In this document: piece by piece, positions 13,083 through 21,010 of the stretch | How the letters are laid out: every line of letters begins with the position of its first letter | Numbering within the stretch: the stretch's first letter is position 1 | Assembly (NCBI RefSeq): GCF_004799445.1 | Contig: NZ_SSNA01000062.1 | Span: 1 to 64,000 of the forward strand | Direction: 5' to 3' | Length of the DNA stretch: 64,000 bases | Source of the DNA: Bradyrhizobium sp. | Lineage (GTDB): Bacteria > Pseudomonadota > Alphaproteobacteria > Rhizobiales > Xanthobacteraceae | The notes under the pieces: generated by a model | What the model saw: the letters and a program-made list of their open reading frames with translations, nothing else | Told to the model about the DNA's origin: nothing | Database searches by the model: none | Program-made: the position numbers and the translations under genes

Positions 13083-13853
13083 TCAATTGGCTATCACCGC
13101 CTCCACAAACCCCGCCGGATCGCCGCAGAACTCGCACATCACCTTGAAGTGATCCGTCTGCTCGACGGTCACCGGCTCCAGGCCATATTTCGTCAGCCGC
13201 AGCAGGCGTGCGTTGGGATAGGCCATCAGGATCGGCGAGTGGGTGGCCATGACGACCTGGCAGATGGTCGACTGCTCCATCCGATGCATCAGCTTCAGAA
13301 ATTCCATCTGGCGCGCCGGCGACAGCGCGGATTCCGGTTCGTCGAAGATGAAGATGCCCTGCCGCTGGCAGCGCTCCTCGAAGAAGCGCAGGAAGCCTTC
13401 GCCGTGGGAATGGGAGAGGAAGTCCGGGGGCGGCGGGCCGGGCGTTCCGCGGGCGGCCTCATCCAGATATCTCGCGACGGAGAAAAAACTCTCCGCGCGA
13501 AAGAACCAGCCGTTGGTGATCTTCGGCAGCCAGCTCGCGCGAAGCGCCTTCGAAAGCTCACCGCCCATTACTTCAAGCGCGTTGGAATGATCGACCGGGC
13601 GATAGCCCTTGCCGCCGCCGGCCTCGTCATACCCGGCGAGCACCGCTATTCCCTCGAGCAGCGTGGACTTCCCGGTGCCGTTTTCGCCGACGATGATGGT
13701 GATGGAGCGATCGAGGCTCAGCTCGAAATCATCCCCGAGAAAAGGCAGGCAGAACGGATAGGCCTTGCGATCGGCTATGCGCGACGGATCGAGCCAGAGC
13801 CGCCTCAGATACGGCGCCGGCATGTTGATGGTGCGATTTCGCCTTGAACTCAT
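13083..13853 (-). CDS. AAA/ABC-type ATPase, OLD/COG3910-like
   Basis: 256 residues from ATG 13853; an in-frame TTG at 13892 is possible but the GGGGGCG just before the ATG is the better ribosome site. Walker A is VGENGTGKSTLLEGIAVLAG, Walker B with catalytic Glu is GIFIFDEPESAL, and a late His switch is seen in MATHSPILMAYP. The Q-loop/signature region is short (SHSHGEGFLRFF). This is the compact stand-alone ATPase of the predicted-ATPase family COG3910, whose cellular role is not known. No nuclease or partner gene is beside it, so an OLD-type defence role has no support here. Confidence 0.8.
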   Translation of the reverse strand: MSSRRNRTINMPAPYLRRLWLDPSRIADRKAYPFCLPFLGDDFELSLDRSITIIVGENGTGKSTLLEGIAVLAGYDEAGGGKGYRPVDHSNALEVMGGELSKALRASWLPKITNGWFFRAESFFSVARYLDEAARGTPGPPPPDFLSHSHGEGFLRFFEERCQRQGIFIFDEPESALSPARQMEFLKLMHRMEQSTICQVVMATHSPILMAYPNARLLRLTKYGLEPVTVEQTDHFKVMCEFCGDPAGFVEAVIAN

Positions 13854-14030
13854 ATTTCGCCCCCGCTCCACGTGACTGAAGCTCCCAGACAAGCCCTCGA
13901 TAGAACATTACAGGAACATCGTTTGAATGGAAGTGATGTTTCGCCCAACGGGTCGACCGCGCCGGCTCGAGGTAAGATGTGCTTGAACTCTGTCCAGCCA
14001 GATTGATCGGTCATCGAAGGCCCCGCCCCC

Positions 14031-14354
14031 ATGCCAAGCACGGCCTACAATCTTTTCCGCAGCGCCATCCTCAGGGAGCAGCAGACCACCTGCCTCTATG
14101 ACGGCCGGTATCGCGAATTGTGCCCCCATATCATCGGCACCAACCGAAGCGGCGAAGAGGTCGTGCTCGCCTGGCAGTTTGCCGGCGACAGTTCAGGCCC
14201 GCTTCCGCAATGGCGATGCCTGAGATTGGCCAATGTCAGAGATGCCCATGCGCGCAAGGGCCGCTGGCATGAAGGTGGCTCTCACCGCACGGCGCAAACC
14301 TGCGTCAGCGATATCGATCTTGATATCAATGTTCACGTGCGCAAGCTGCGGTGA
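14031..14354 (+). CDS. Conserved hypothetical protein, WYL-like short form
   Basis: 107 residues, no signal or membrane span. Key stretches are CLYDGRYRELCPHIIGTN, VVLAWQFAGDSSGPLPQWRCLRLANV and RWHEGGSHRTAQTCVSDIDLDIN. The pattern GxxxVLAWQ...WRCxxLxxV resembles the ligand-binding beta fold of WYL-type domains without the DNA-binding part. I recall close relatives in other Bradyrhizobium genomes, always of unknown function. It is flanked by the divergent ATPase gene and a repeat-rich gap. Confidence 0.7.
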   Translation: MPSTAYNLFRSAILREQQTTCLYDGRYRELCPHIIGTNRSGEEVVLAWQFAGDSSGPLPQWRCLRLANVRDAHARKGRWHEGGSHRTAQTCVSDIDLDINVHVRKLR

Positions 14355-14529
14355 GGCGGTCTCGTCGGGAACGCCATGCCATATCAGTTCGTCGTCCCGG
14401 CGAACGGAAATCGGGATGGTGATTTGCCCGACGGGCTGTTTTACAAATTTGCTGTCCAGCCTTCTTTGCAAAAATATTTCGCTTCACCGATTGGTAGAAG
14501 CAGTTTTATTGATTCCGCCGTCCACCCCA

Positions 14530-14880
14530 CAGAGGGGCGTATCGCGATCGTCACGGACGCGGGGTTGGATGCGATGGACGCGGCAGCGACGCGAGACGAG
14601 CGGCGCCGATGCGGACGGCAAAGCCGTGTGGTCCTGACGCCCCGACGCTGGCGTCAAGTTGGCGGAAGCGATTCCGCCGGCGACGGTGGCAAGAAAGCCC
14701 GGTCACCGGGGAGAGCGCGGAGGAAACCGTTAAAACCATTGCGTGCGGGAATGCCGGGCGATTCCGGTGAACTCGCTGTGAATACTCGTGTGCATTTACC
14801 ACTACCATGCGCACACGAGGCTGCGGGTGCACTGGGCACCCGGCATTCCCCACGCCCTCTGAAGGGAGGGCGGAAGTTAA
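14530..14880. repeat. Probable dispersed non-coding repeat
   Basis: The stretch contains many short inverted pairs (for example CCCGGTCACCGGGG, GCGGAAGCGATTCCGCC and GGGCACCCGGCATTCCC). All six frames are arginine-, glycine- and serine-rich without a consistent protein. From memory, its translated fragments (AAGATGTRHS, ARGMPG) recur in many spurious hypothetical proteins of Bradyrhizobium genomes, which marks a multicopy non-coding element. An ORF covering 14376-14975 is rejected for that reason. The gap 14355-15097 is therefore repeat material (this element plus the one at 14935), with no gene seen. Confidence 0.5.
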
Positions 14881-14934
14881 AAAGCAAAACTCGCGCTAAA
14901 CAAGCGGCGAGATCGCGAAGTCATGTCCCTCGAT

Positions 14935-15038
14935 CGTCATGCCCCGCTTCAAGCGGGGCATCCAGTACGCCGTGATATCTCGATAGGTACGAGCCGTCTC
15001 TGGAATACTGGATCGCCCGGTCAAGCCGGGCGACGACG
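14935..15038. repeat. Bipartite palindromic repeat, CCAGTA family, copy 1
   Basis: The first hairpin is ATGCCCCGCTTCAAGCGGGGCAT (arms ATGCCCCGCTT and AAGCGGGGCAT). It is followed by CCAGTACGCC, a spacer, then GGAATACTGGATCGCCCGG-TCAA-CCGGGCGA, a second hairpin. Outer CGTC and GACG ends and the CCAGTA/TACTGG pair frame the unit. The right half matches, in reverse complement, the left half of the copy at 36720 (CGCCCG...CGATCCAGTATTCC). Confidence 0.85.
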
Positions 15039-15097
15039 CCAGAGTAAGCTGTTTGAAATTCGAATCGGGAGCGCGCCGGGCCTGGCGCGATGTCCCC

Positions 15098-15298
15098 TCA
15101 CCTGCGTCCCATCCACCATCCCGCCGCCAGCAGCACGAGGCCCGCCACCGCTGCGACCACGCCGTGCTTGATATGCACCCGCATCACGCCCGACTCATGG
15201 CCGGGAAAGAAGCTTGGCAACTGCTCCCCTGGTATCAGGAAATAGACCCCGGCAATGATGAGCAAGGCAATGCCGAGCAGAGTGAGGATGAGTCTCAT
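15098..15298 (-). CDS. Small two-span membrane protein
   Basis: 66 residues from ATG 15298, with a good SD (AGGGGGA) seven bases before. Two hydrophobic spans (LILTLLGIALLIIAGVYFLI and GVVAAVAGLVLLAAGWWMG) flank a periplasmic or cytoplasmic loop with GEQLPSFFPGHESGVMRVHIKH. I do not recognise the function; similar short proteins are common in rhizobia. An upstream in-frame start (15367) would add 23 residues of unlikely composition. It is set between two repeat elements. Confidence 0.7.
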   Translation of the reverse strand: MRLILTLLGIALLIIAGVYFLIPGEQLPSFFPGHESGVMRVHIKHGVVAAVAGLVLLAAGWWMGRR

Positions 15299-15417
15299 GG
15301 ATGATCCCCCTGGAGATGGACAAGCGATCGGCGAATCCCGATGGCCGCCTGCTTCGCTGCAGTTCAACCAGATTCAGCGGCGTTTGTTAATGGGCGGGGC
15401 CGGCCGATATTCAGCAT

Positions 15418-15501
15418 CGTCATTCCGGGATGGTCCGAAGGACCAGACCCGGAATCTCAAGATTCCGGGTTCGCTCGTGTCACTCGCGCCCCGGAATGAC
15501 G
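15418..15501. repeat. Palindromic repeat, CGTCATTCCGGG family
   Basis: CGTCATTCCGGG (15418-15429) has its exact reverse complement at 15490-15501. Between them lie two more hairpins, TGGTCC-GAA-GGACCA and CCCGGAATC-TCAA-GATTCCGGG. The cruciform-like layout is that of a mobile or transposase-mobilised (REP/BIME-like) intergenic repeat. It fills most of the gap 15299-15522. Confidence 0.85.
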
Positions 15502-15522
15502 GACGCAGGTTTCGTCGCTACT

Positions 15523-15651
15523 TCACCGCAACCCCGTCCCGCCGCAGCGCTGGCATTTGACGACCTTGTCGCCCTTTTTGAGCAGGCCCTTGCCTTCGCA
15601 ATTCTTGCACTTCTGCTTCTTCTTGATGTTGGGACCTTTTTCATTGCCCAT
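15523..15651 (-). CDS. Zinc-ribbon microprotein with DnaJ-type CxxCxGxG repeats
   Basis: 42 residues from ATG 15651, SD GGGGAG about seven bases before. The sequence is a Lys-rich start (MGNEKGPNIKKKQK) and two motifs, CKNCEGKG and CQRCGGTG, which are the zinc-binding repeats of the DnaJ central domain. Two repeats make one zinc centre. Without a J-domain it may act as an independent chaperone-like, thiol or nucleic-acid binding microprotein. A longer frame to 15801 has no family match upstream of this Met. Confidence 0.75.
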   Translation of the reverse strand: MGNEKGPNIKKKQKCKNCEGKGLLKKGDKVVKCQRCGGTGLR

Positions 15652-15740
15652 GATCCACTCCCCGCGGTGATTTTGACAAGTTCCCCCACGAAGGCCGCAT
15701 TCTCGCTTATAAGCAAGCGGTAATCGATTTGAGGCCCCGC

Positions 15741-16277
15741 ATGGTTTCCCGCCGCACATTCGTTCTGACCGGGCTTGCCGGCCTGCTCGCAGGCGCCGCA
15801 AGCCGCCGCGCCCGCGCCGCGCAACCCTCCCCGAACGATCCCGTTGCGATCATCAACGCCATCTACGCGCGCGCGGCCAAGGGTAAAGGCGACGGCGGCG
15901 GCGCGTTCATCATCGAGAATAAGGCCGCCAAGGCCAAGTACCTGTCAAACTCGCTGGTCGATTTGTGGGCCAGGGCCGATGCCAACACGCCGAAGGGCGA
16001 CATCCCGCCGATCGACTTCGATCCCGTCACCAACTCGCAAGAGCCGGACGTGAAATCATTCAAGGTCGAGGCGGAGAAGCTGGAGACCGACAAGGCGGTC
16101 ATTGCGGTCACCATCGCCGGCCGGATGCCGCGCGCCAAGCCCAGCGACAACACCATCCGCTACAATTTCGTGCGCGAAGACGGAAAATGGAAGATCGACG
16201 ATATCAGCGGCACCATCGACGGCGAGGCCTGGTCGATTCGCGACATCCTCAGCGAGTCCCTGAAGGAACTGGCCTGA
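15741..16277 (+). CDS. Tat-exported DUF3828-type protein
   Basis: 178 residues from ATG 15741 (GAGG six bases before); TTG at 15729 is the longer alternative. The N-terminus VSRRTFVLTGLAGLLAGAASRRARA is a twin-arginine leader. The mature domain has IINAIYARAAKG, LVDLWARAD, the conserved PIDFDPVTNSQEPDVKSFKV and VREDGKWKIDDI, which are hallmarks of the DUF3828 family (a cystatin/NTF2-like fold of unknown role). The two acetyltransferase-like genes follow on the same strand, the first after 13 bases, so the three may be co-transcribed. Confidence 0.8.
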   Translation: MVSRRTFVLTGLAGLLAGAASRRARAAQPSPNDPVAIINAIYARAAKGKGDGGGAFIIENKAAKAKYLSNSLVDLWARADANTPKGDIPPIDFDPVTNSQEPDVKSFKVEAEKLETDKAVIAVTIAGRMPRAKPSDNTIRYNFVREDGKWKIDDISGTIDGEAWSIRDILSESLKELA

Positions 16278-16290
16278 TGAAATCTGCAAG

Positions 16291-16590
16291 ATGACGGAAA
16301 GCAATGAAATGACCGAAGTCGTCAACAACACGGCGCAACAGCGCTACGAACTCACCGTCGACGGCCATCTCGCCGCGACCTATTACAAGGTGACAGAGGG
16401 AGTCACTACCTTCGTCCACACCGAGGTGCCGCCTGAACTCGGCGGCAAAGGCATCGGCTCGAAATTGATCAGGGGCGCGCTCGACCAGGTGCGGGCCGAC
16501 GGCCTGAAGGTGATCCCGGAGTGCCCGTTCGTGAAGGCGTTTATCGAGAAGAACGCCCCTTATCAGGATCTGCTTGCGGTATCTGCCTGA
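16291..16590 (+). CDS. GNAT-like N-acetyltransferase, YjdJ/COG2388 type
   Basis: 99 residues. The short GNAT fold of COG2388 is seen as YELTVDGHLAATYYKVTEG, FVHTEVPPELGGKGIGSKLIRGALDQVRADGLKVIPECPFVKAFIEKN. The acetyl-CoA pyrophosphate loop is GGKGIGSKL (consensus Q/RxxGxG/A). The family is thought to acetylate small or protein amines, but the substrate is unknown. It starts 13 bases after the DUF3828 gene and is followed 11 bases later by a paralogue with the same domain layout. Confidence 0.85.
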   Translation: MTESNEMTEVVNNTAQQRYELTVDGHLAATYYKVTEGVTTFVHTEVPPELGGKGIGSKLIRGALDQVRADGLKVIPECPFVKAFIEKNAPYQDLLAVSA

Positions 16591-16601
16591 ACGAGATCGA
16601 C

Positions 16602-16874
16602 ATGAATCACGTCCGCGACAACGCGGCGCAAAGCCGCTTCGAACTCGACGTCGAGGGCGGGGTTGCCTTCGCCAACTACCGCCTCACGCCCTCGGCCGTC
16701 ATCATCACCCACACCGAGACGCCGCGCGCCCTGCGCGGCCGCGGCATCGCCTCGGAGCTGGTGGCGGGCGCGCTGGCGCTGATCCGCGCCGACGGCCACA
16801 AGGTCATCGCCGGCTGCAGTTTCGTGGTGGACTATTTGCGCAAGCACCGGGAATACGGGGACATGGTTGGGTGA
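16602..16874 (+). CDS. GNAT-like N-acetyltransferase, tandem paralogue
   Basis: 90 residues from ATG 16602. The domain again follows the COG2388 pattern: FELDVEGGVAFANYRLTPSAVIITHTETP, RALRGRGIASELVAGALALIRADGHKVIAGCSFVVDYLRKH. The CoA loop RGRGIASEL is intact. Compared with the upstream gene it shares the order of strands and the terminal C-x-F-V-x-x-(Y/F)-(L/I) but most residues differ, so the duplication is old. The longer frame from 16521 overlaps the upstream gene and is not used. The SD is weak, so coupling to the first gene is likely. Confidence 0.8.
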   Translation: MNHVRDNAAQSRFELDVEGGVAFANYRLTPSAVIITHTETPRALRGRGIASELVAGALALIRADGHKVIAGCSFVVDYLRKHREYGDMVG

Positions 16875-16906
16875 ACCCGCACATCATCATCCCCACACGC
16901 AGCGCG

Positions 16907-17698
16907 TCACACAATCCGGATCGACATGTCCGGCAGGCCCTCGAGCCTGCACAACAGCACATCGCCCTTCACCACCGGGCCTACATTCTCAGGCGTGCCG
17001 GAATAGATGATGTCGCCAGCCTTCAGCTCGAACGCCTCCGACAGTTTGGCGATCTGCTCGGCGACGCTCCAGATCATCTTGTCGAGATCGGAGGATTGCC
17101 GCACCGTGCCGTTGACGGCAAGCGAGATCGCGCCCTTGCTGAAATGTCCGGTCTTCGCCACCGGATGGATCGGGCCGATCACGGCGCCATGGTCGAAACT
17201 CTTGCCGATCTCCCACGGCTTCTTTTCGGATGCCATGCCGTTCTGCAGGTCGCGCCGGGTCATGTCGAGGCCGAGCGCATAGCCGTAGACGTGATCGAGC
17301 GCCTTCTCCGGCGCAATATTGCTGCCGCCGGATTTCAGCGCGGCCACCAGCTCGACCTCGTGGTGATAGTTCTTGGTAAGCGAGGGATAGGGATGATCGG
17401 CCACCTCGCCGACCCCGACATTCTGGATCGCGTCGGTCGGCTTCTGGAAAAAGAATGGCGGTTCGCGGGTCGGGTCGGAGCCGCGCTCGATGGCGTGGGC
17501 GGCATAATTGCGTCCGATGCAATAGATGCGGCGCACCGGAAACACGTCGGCTTCGCCGGCAATCGGGATCGTGATCGCGGGTACGGTGAAAATCGGCTTC
17601 GGACCCGACTGCGCCCGCACCGGACCACCCGGTGCCGCAGCGCCCGCCAGGGCCAGCGCGCCCGATGCCAGAAGGGTCCTGCGATCGACGGTATCCAT
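16907..17698 (-). CDS. Exported fumarylacetoacetate hydrolase family protein
   Basis: 263 residues from ATG 17698. MDTVDRRTLLASGALALAGAAAPGGPVRA is a twin-arginine-like leader, unusual for this normally cytoplasmic family. The FAH fold is clear: IYCIGRNYAAHA, FFQKPTDAI, the metal site HHEVELVAAL (His-x-Glu-x-Glu), GYALGLDMTRRDLQ, and SGTPENVGPVVKGD near the end. Enzymes of this group hydrolyse C-C bonds or isomerise or decarboxylate acylpyruvates with Mg or Mn. The substrate is unknown. The gene is transcribed alone, convergent with the acetyltransferase pair and downstream of the terminator that ends the DUF3597 gene. Confidence 0.88.
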   Translation of the reverse strand: MDTVDRRTLLASGALALAGAAAPGGPVRAQSGPKPIFTVPAITIPIAGEADVFPVRRIYCIGRNYAAHAIERGSDPTREPPFFFQKPTDAIQNVGVGEVADHPYPSLTKNYHHEVELVAALKSGGSNIAPEKALDHVYGYALGLDMTRRDLQNGMASEKKPWEIGKSFDHGAVIGPIHPVAKTGHFSKGAISLAVNGTVRQSSDLDKMIWSVAEQIAKLSEAFELKAGDIIYSGTPENVGPVVKGDVLLCRLEGLPDMSIRIV

Positions 17699-17812
17699 GA
17701 CGTTGCTCCGCTTTCCTGTCGGTTGATCTTTCCCGCAAGCGTATCTAGCGCTGCGCGATGCGCCGGGCAAGACACCGGCAGGACAACGGAGCGGCTTTGG
17801 CCGCGGCATGAA

Positions 17813-17840
17813 AAAAGGCCCGCGACGACGCGGGCCTTTT
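17813..17840 (-). terminator. Bidirectional-looking terminator after the DUF3597 gene
   Basis: The arm AAAAGGCCCGCG (17813-17824) pairs with CGCGGGCCTTTT (17829-17840) around ACGA. The plus strand has AAAAAA at 17811-17816, which reads as a U-tract on the minus strand. It sits 21 bases after the stop of the DUF3597 gene at 17861. Confidence 0.9.
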
Positions 17841-17860
17841 GGATAGCGCGCGAGGATCGA

Positions 17861-18265
17861 TTACCACTTGACGTCGGCGGGCAGCTTGCCGCCGTTGGCG
17901 GCAAGCTTCGCCATCACCTGCTTGTGCAGCCAGATGTTCATGCTGGCGGAATCATTGCTGTCGCCGGTGTAGCCGAGTTCCTTCCCCAACTCCTTGCGTG
18001 CGGCAAAACTGGAATCGATATCGAGCGCCTTCATCAAATCGACGATCGAGGTGCGCCATTCCAGTTTTTCTTTCTTGGCAGCGACCGCCTTGTCCAGGAT
18101 CGGGGCGACATCGACGGATTGGGCCGGGGCGGCCGTTGCGGAGGACGATCCGCCGGCCGGCGCCGCCGATCCGGATGCCGGGCTAGATGCAGAGCCGCCG
18201 CTGGCCGGCGCTGCATCAACCTTAGTGCCAAAAATCGCGCTCATGATTTTTCCGAAAATGCTCAT
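17861..18265 (-). CDS. DUF3597 family protein
   Basis: 134 residues. The N-terminus (MSIFGKIMSAIFGTK) is amphipathic, followed by an Ala/Ser/Pro-rich linker (about residues 18-50) and a compact helical domain: VDVAPILDKAVAAKKEKLEWRTS, IVDLMKALDIDSS, ARKELGKELGYTGD and MNIWLHKQVMAKLAANGGKLP. This is the DUF3597 pattern, also seen near LysM domains in other species; the role is unknown but a peptidoglycan or periplasmic link has been suggested by such fusions. Here no LysM is present. A strong terminator ends the transcript. Confidence 0.85.
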   Translation of the reverse strand: MSIFGKIMSAIFGTKVDAAPASGGSASSPASGSAAPAGGSSSATAAPAQSVDVAPILDKAVAAKKEKLEWRTSIVDLMKALDIDSSFAARKELGKELGYTGDSNDSASMNIWLHKQVMAKLAANGGKLPADVKW

Positions 18266-18650
18266 GGTTTCCTCCCGATGAATGCGGCGATCGTGCGAGG
18301 CGCTTGAACGTCCTCAGTGACCGGCAGCATGGGCCTCGATCGCTGCAAAGCTTAACGGCGTCGGCCACTTTTTACCCAATGCAGAAGAGGCGCCTAGAGG
18401 TGAGCTTAACTGCGGCGGAATGACGGCGGCATGACAACCCTGGCAGTGCGCTGCGACAACAAAAGAATTCACTCAAGCGTGAGCGACAGTGTCGATAATT
18501 GAGAGTACCCTGATGGCACAGTTCGCGACACGGCCAGTTTTGGATTCCCTGTCTTCGCGTCTGGCCTTGATCGTGATCATTTCTGCAGACGGTCCCATGC
18601 GCCCTGCGCCGGCGTGGATTGCGGCTGCTGCGTCAAGGGAGATAGCGACC
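18266..18650. other. Divergent intergenic region without a recognised element
   Basis: The 385 bases separate the leftward DUF3597 gene from the rightward DUF2189 gene. I looked for LexA, FixK, EcfG, CRP and repeat motifs and saw none. An in-frame upstream extension of the DUF2189 ORF to 18489 lacks family features. Confidence 0.5.
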
Positions 18651-19565
18651 ATGGCCACACCATATTCCGGCAATGTCACGCCGCTGGCTCAGCCAGCACA
18701 AGATGCCGCGGCAGCACCTGTGATCCGCAAGATCGGCCTTGCCGATCTGCGCGAAGCGTTGCGGCTGGGCTGGGAGGATTTCAAGGCGGTTCCAAGCCAC
18801 GCCATCATCCTCTGCCTGATCTATCCGGTACTTGGACTGGTGCTGGCGCGCACCGTGCTCGGTTATTCGGTACTGCCGCTGCTGTTTCCGCTGGCTGCGG
18901 GCTTTGCCCTGCTCGGCCCGTTCGCGGCGCTCGGTCTCTATGAGCTCAGCCGCCGCCGCGAGCGCGGCGAACCGGCGTCGGCCTGGGACGCCGCCGATGT
19001 GCTGCGCTCGCCGTCATTCGGCGCAATGCTCGGGCTCGGCACGCTGCTGCTGGCGCTGTTCGTGACCTGGGTGACCACGGCGCAGGCGATTTACGTCGCA
19101 GCGTTCGGCTACGAAGCCGCCGCCGGAATCCCGGATTTCGCAGGGCGCGTGCTGACGACGCCGCAGGGGTGGTGGTTGATCATCGTGGGATGCGGCGTGG
19201 GCTTCCTGTTCGCCGTCGTGGCGCTGTGCGTCAGTGTGGTGTCGTTCCCGCTGATGCTCGATCGTCACGCCGGTGCCGGTGATGCCATGGTGACATCGCT
19301 TCGCGCCGTCGCACGTAACCCGGTGCCGATGGCGGCCTGGGGATTGATCGTGGCGGCCCTGCTGGTTTTGGGATCGCTTCCGCTCTTTCTCGGCCTCGCC
19401 GTCGTCATCCCGCTGCTCGGCCACGCCACCTGGCACCTCTATCGCAAGGTGATCGCGCCGGATCCTAATCTTAAGCCGATCCCTCCCCGTCCGCCGCGCG
19501 AACGGCGTTCCGCCGCGGATTTCCCGGCCGCCTTGTTTCCGTGGCGGCGCAAGGACGGCGCATAA
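18651..19565 (+). CDS. DUF2189 family integral membrane protein
   Basis: 304 residues from ATG 18651 (AAGGGAG nine bases before); the frame opens earlier at 18489 but that part is unlike the family. A short cytoplasmic start (IRKIGLADLREALRLGWEDFKAVPSHAIILCLIYPVLG) leads into about six membrane spans. Conserved family points are the D-x-x-x-A-L-x-x-G-x-x-D-F start, FPLAAGFALLGPFAALGLYELSRRRE, and FPLMLDRHAGAGDAMVTSLRAV. The C-terminus is Pro/Arg-rich (PIPPRPPRERR). The family resembles subunits near cytochrome c oxidase genes in some genomes; function unknown. It is monocistronic. Confidence 0.85.
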   Translation: MATPYSGNVTPLAQPAQDAAAAPVIRKIGLADLREALRLGWEDFKAVPSHAIILCLIYPVLGLVLARTVLGYSVLPLLFPLAAGFALLGPFAALGLYELSRRRERGEPASAWDAADVLRSPSFGAMLGLGTLLLALFVTWVTTAQAIYVAAFGYEAAAGIPDFAGRVLTTPQGWWLIIVGCGVGFLFAVVALCVSVVSFPLMLDRHAGAGDAMVTSLRAVARNPVPMAAWGLIVAALLVLGSLPLFLGLAVVIPLLGHATWHLYRKVIAPDPNLKPIPPRPPRERRSAADFPAALFPWRRKDGA

Positions 19566-19731
19566 CGTTTGGAGCTGCCAACAGCGAATCACGCCGCCGG
19601 TTGCCCTGTGACCGGCGGTGTGGTGTGTAGGCTGTGACGAAACGTCGTTCGACCGTTGCCGCCCCGCTTGGCGGGCTGTTGCCAAAAGCCTTGTTTTGGC
19701 CGCGGTTGCCCCCAACATACGGAACCGCCCG

Positions 19732-20589
19732 ATGGATCTCTTCTCCGAGAGTGAAAATTCTGTGCGAATTTCGGTGATGTTCGGCTACCTGTCTCGCGCC
19801 TTTGCGGTGAGCGCTGTTCTGGCAATCCCGGCGGCCGCGGCGCCGGCGGCGCCCTGCGGCACCGGCAGCTTTCAGGCATGGCTTGATGATTTCAAAACCG
19901 AAGCCGCCGCCAAGGGAATCTCGCAAACTGCAATCGCCTCAGGCCTCAACGGCGTGACGCTCGATCAGGCGGTGCTGTCCCGGGATCGGTCGCAAAAGGT
20001 ATTTAGCCAGAGTTTCGAGGAGTTTTCCGGCCGCATGGTCCCGCCGCGCCTCACGCGCGGCGCCAACATGCTGAAACAGTATGGTTCGGTGCTGTCGCGC
20101 ATCGAGCAAAGCTATGGCGTGCCCGGCGAAATTCTGGTCGCGATCTGGGGACTGGAGACCGACTTCGGCGTCAACACCGGAAAGTTTCCGACCATTCGCT
20201 CGCTGGCGACGCTGGCCTATGACTGCCGGCGCGCGGAGATGTTCCGGGGCGAATTGATGGACGCCTTGCGCATCATCGAACGCGGTGACCTCGCGGCTTC
20301 GGAGATGCGCGGCGCCTGGGCCGGCGAGATCGGCCAGACCCAGTTCATGCCGTCGTCCTACATCAAATTCGCGGTGGATTTCGATAGCAACGGCCGCCGC
20401 GACCTGTTGCGCAGCGCGCCCGACGTGCTGGCGTCAACCGCGAATTTCCTGGCCAGTTACGGCTGGCAACGCGGCAAGGACTGGGAAGTGGGCAGCCCCA
20501 ATTTTGTTGTCCTGCAGCAATGGAACAAGAGCGACGTCTACGCCAAAACCATCGGCTATTTCGCAACCCAGCTCGCCCATACACCTTGA
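19732..20589 (+). CDS. Lytic murein transglycosylase, MltB type
   Basis: 285 residues from ATG 19732; ATG 19777 gives a better signal peptide (MFGYLSRAFAVSAVLAIPAAAA) and is an equal alternative. The SLT_2 domain is complete: SFQAWLDDFKTEAAAKGIS at the start, the catalytic glutamate in IWGLETDFGVNTGKF, and the peptidoglycan-binding AWAGEIGQTQFMPSSYIKFAVDFD. It cleaves the MurNAc-GlcNAc bond to make 1,6-anhydro ends in the periplasm. No C-terminal peptidoglycan-binding domain is present, unlike longer family members. NagZ at 40304 would recycle the products. Confidence 0.92.
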   Translation: MDLFSESENSVRISVMFGYLSRAFAVSAVLAIPAAAAPAAPCGTGSFQAWLDDFKTEAAAKGISQTAIASGLNGVTLDQAVLSRDRSQKVFSQSFEEFSGRMVPPRLTRGANMLKQYGSVLSRIEQSYGVPGEILVAIWGLETDFGVNTGKFPTIRSLATLAYDCRRAEMFRGELMDALRIIERGDLAASEMRGAWAGEIGQTQFMPSSYIKFAVDFDSNGRRDLLRSAPDVLASTANFLASYGWQRGKDWEVGSPNFVVLQQWNKSDVYAKTIGYFATQLAHTP

Positions 20590-21010
20590 TTATCCACCTC
20601 TCTGTAAGAATGATTTTCAATTCATTATTTCTCTTCAGCATGCGAATCGCGCATGGTCCAATCGGCCAGAGCTGACCCGAAGAAGGCCCCCACCCACCGG
20701 GTCCTGTTGCTCGCGCCTTGCCGCTGAGCATGGCTGCGCCTATCTTTGTTGCATGAAGGCGCGCGCCTGATTTGCGAAATTCCGTTATTTTACGGGGCTC
20801 TTTCGATAGGGCCGACGGAACGCCGCCGATGTTGGCGGTCCCGGTGGGCAGCCATGCCGAACGGTTAATCGTTTCTTACTGAAGCTATGCACCTTATGAT
20901 TAGCTGCACCGCAGCATTGGAACTTCTGCATCGCGACACACTGTCCTATATTCATTTCAACGATGAGGTTCCCTTCCAAGAGCTGAATCGAAGATGCAAG
21001 GAGACTACCC
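20590..21010. other. Intergenic region, nothing firm
   Basis: The 421 bases between the transglycosylase and the DUF1127 gene contain only short unconvincing ORFs. GGTTAATCGTTTCTTAC near 20865 resembles a CtrA site (TTAA-N7-TTAA) with one mismatch. The SD of the DUF1127 gene (AAGGAGA) lies at its end. No repeat or terminator was seen. Confidence 0.4.

Noticed and set aside
13083-13853. Defence-type OLD ATPase system
   Set aside because: The ATPase stands alone without TOPRIM nuclease, helicase or other partner, so a defence role has no support.
14376-14975. 199-residue ORF in the 14 kb gap
   Set aside because: Lies on repeat material; composition (Arg, Gly, Ser) and nested hairpins fit a non-coding element.
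16574-18307. 577-residue plus-strand ORF over several genes
   Set aside because: Crosses the acetyltransferase, FAH and DUF3597 genes in the wrong frame and passes through a strong terminator.
20865-20880. Possible CtrA site TTAA-N7-TTAC before the DUF1127 gene
   Set aside because: One mismatch to TTAA-N7-TTAA and no other cell-cycle feature; kept only as a remark.
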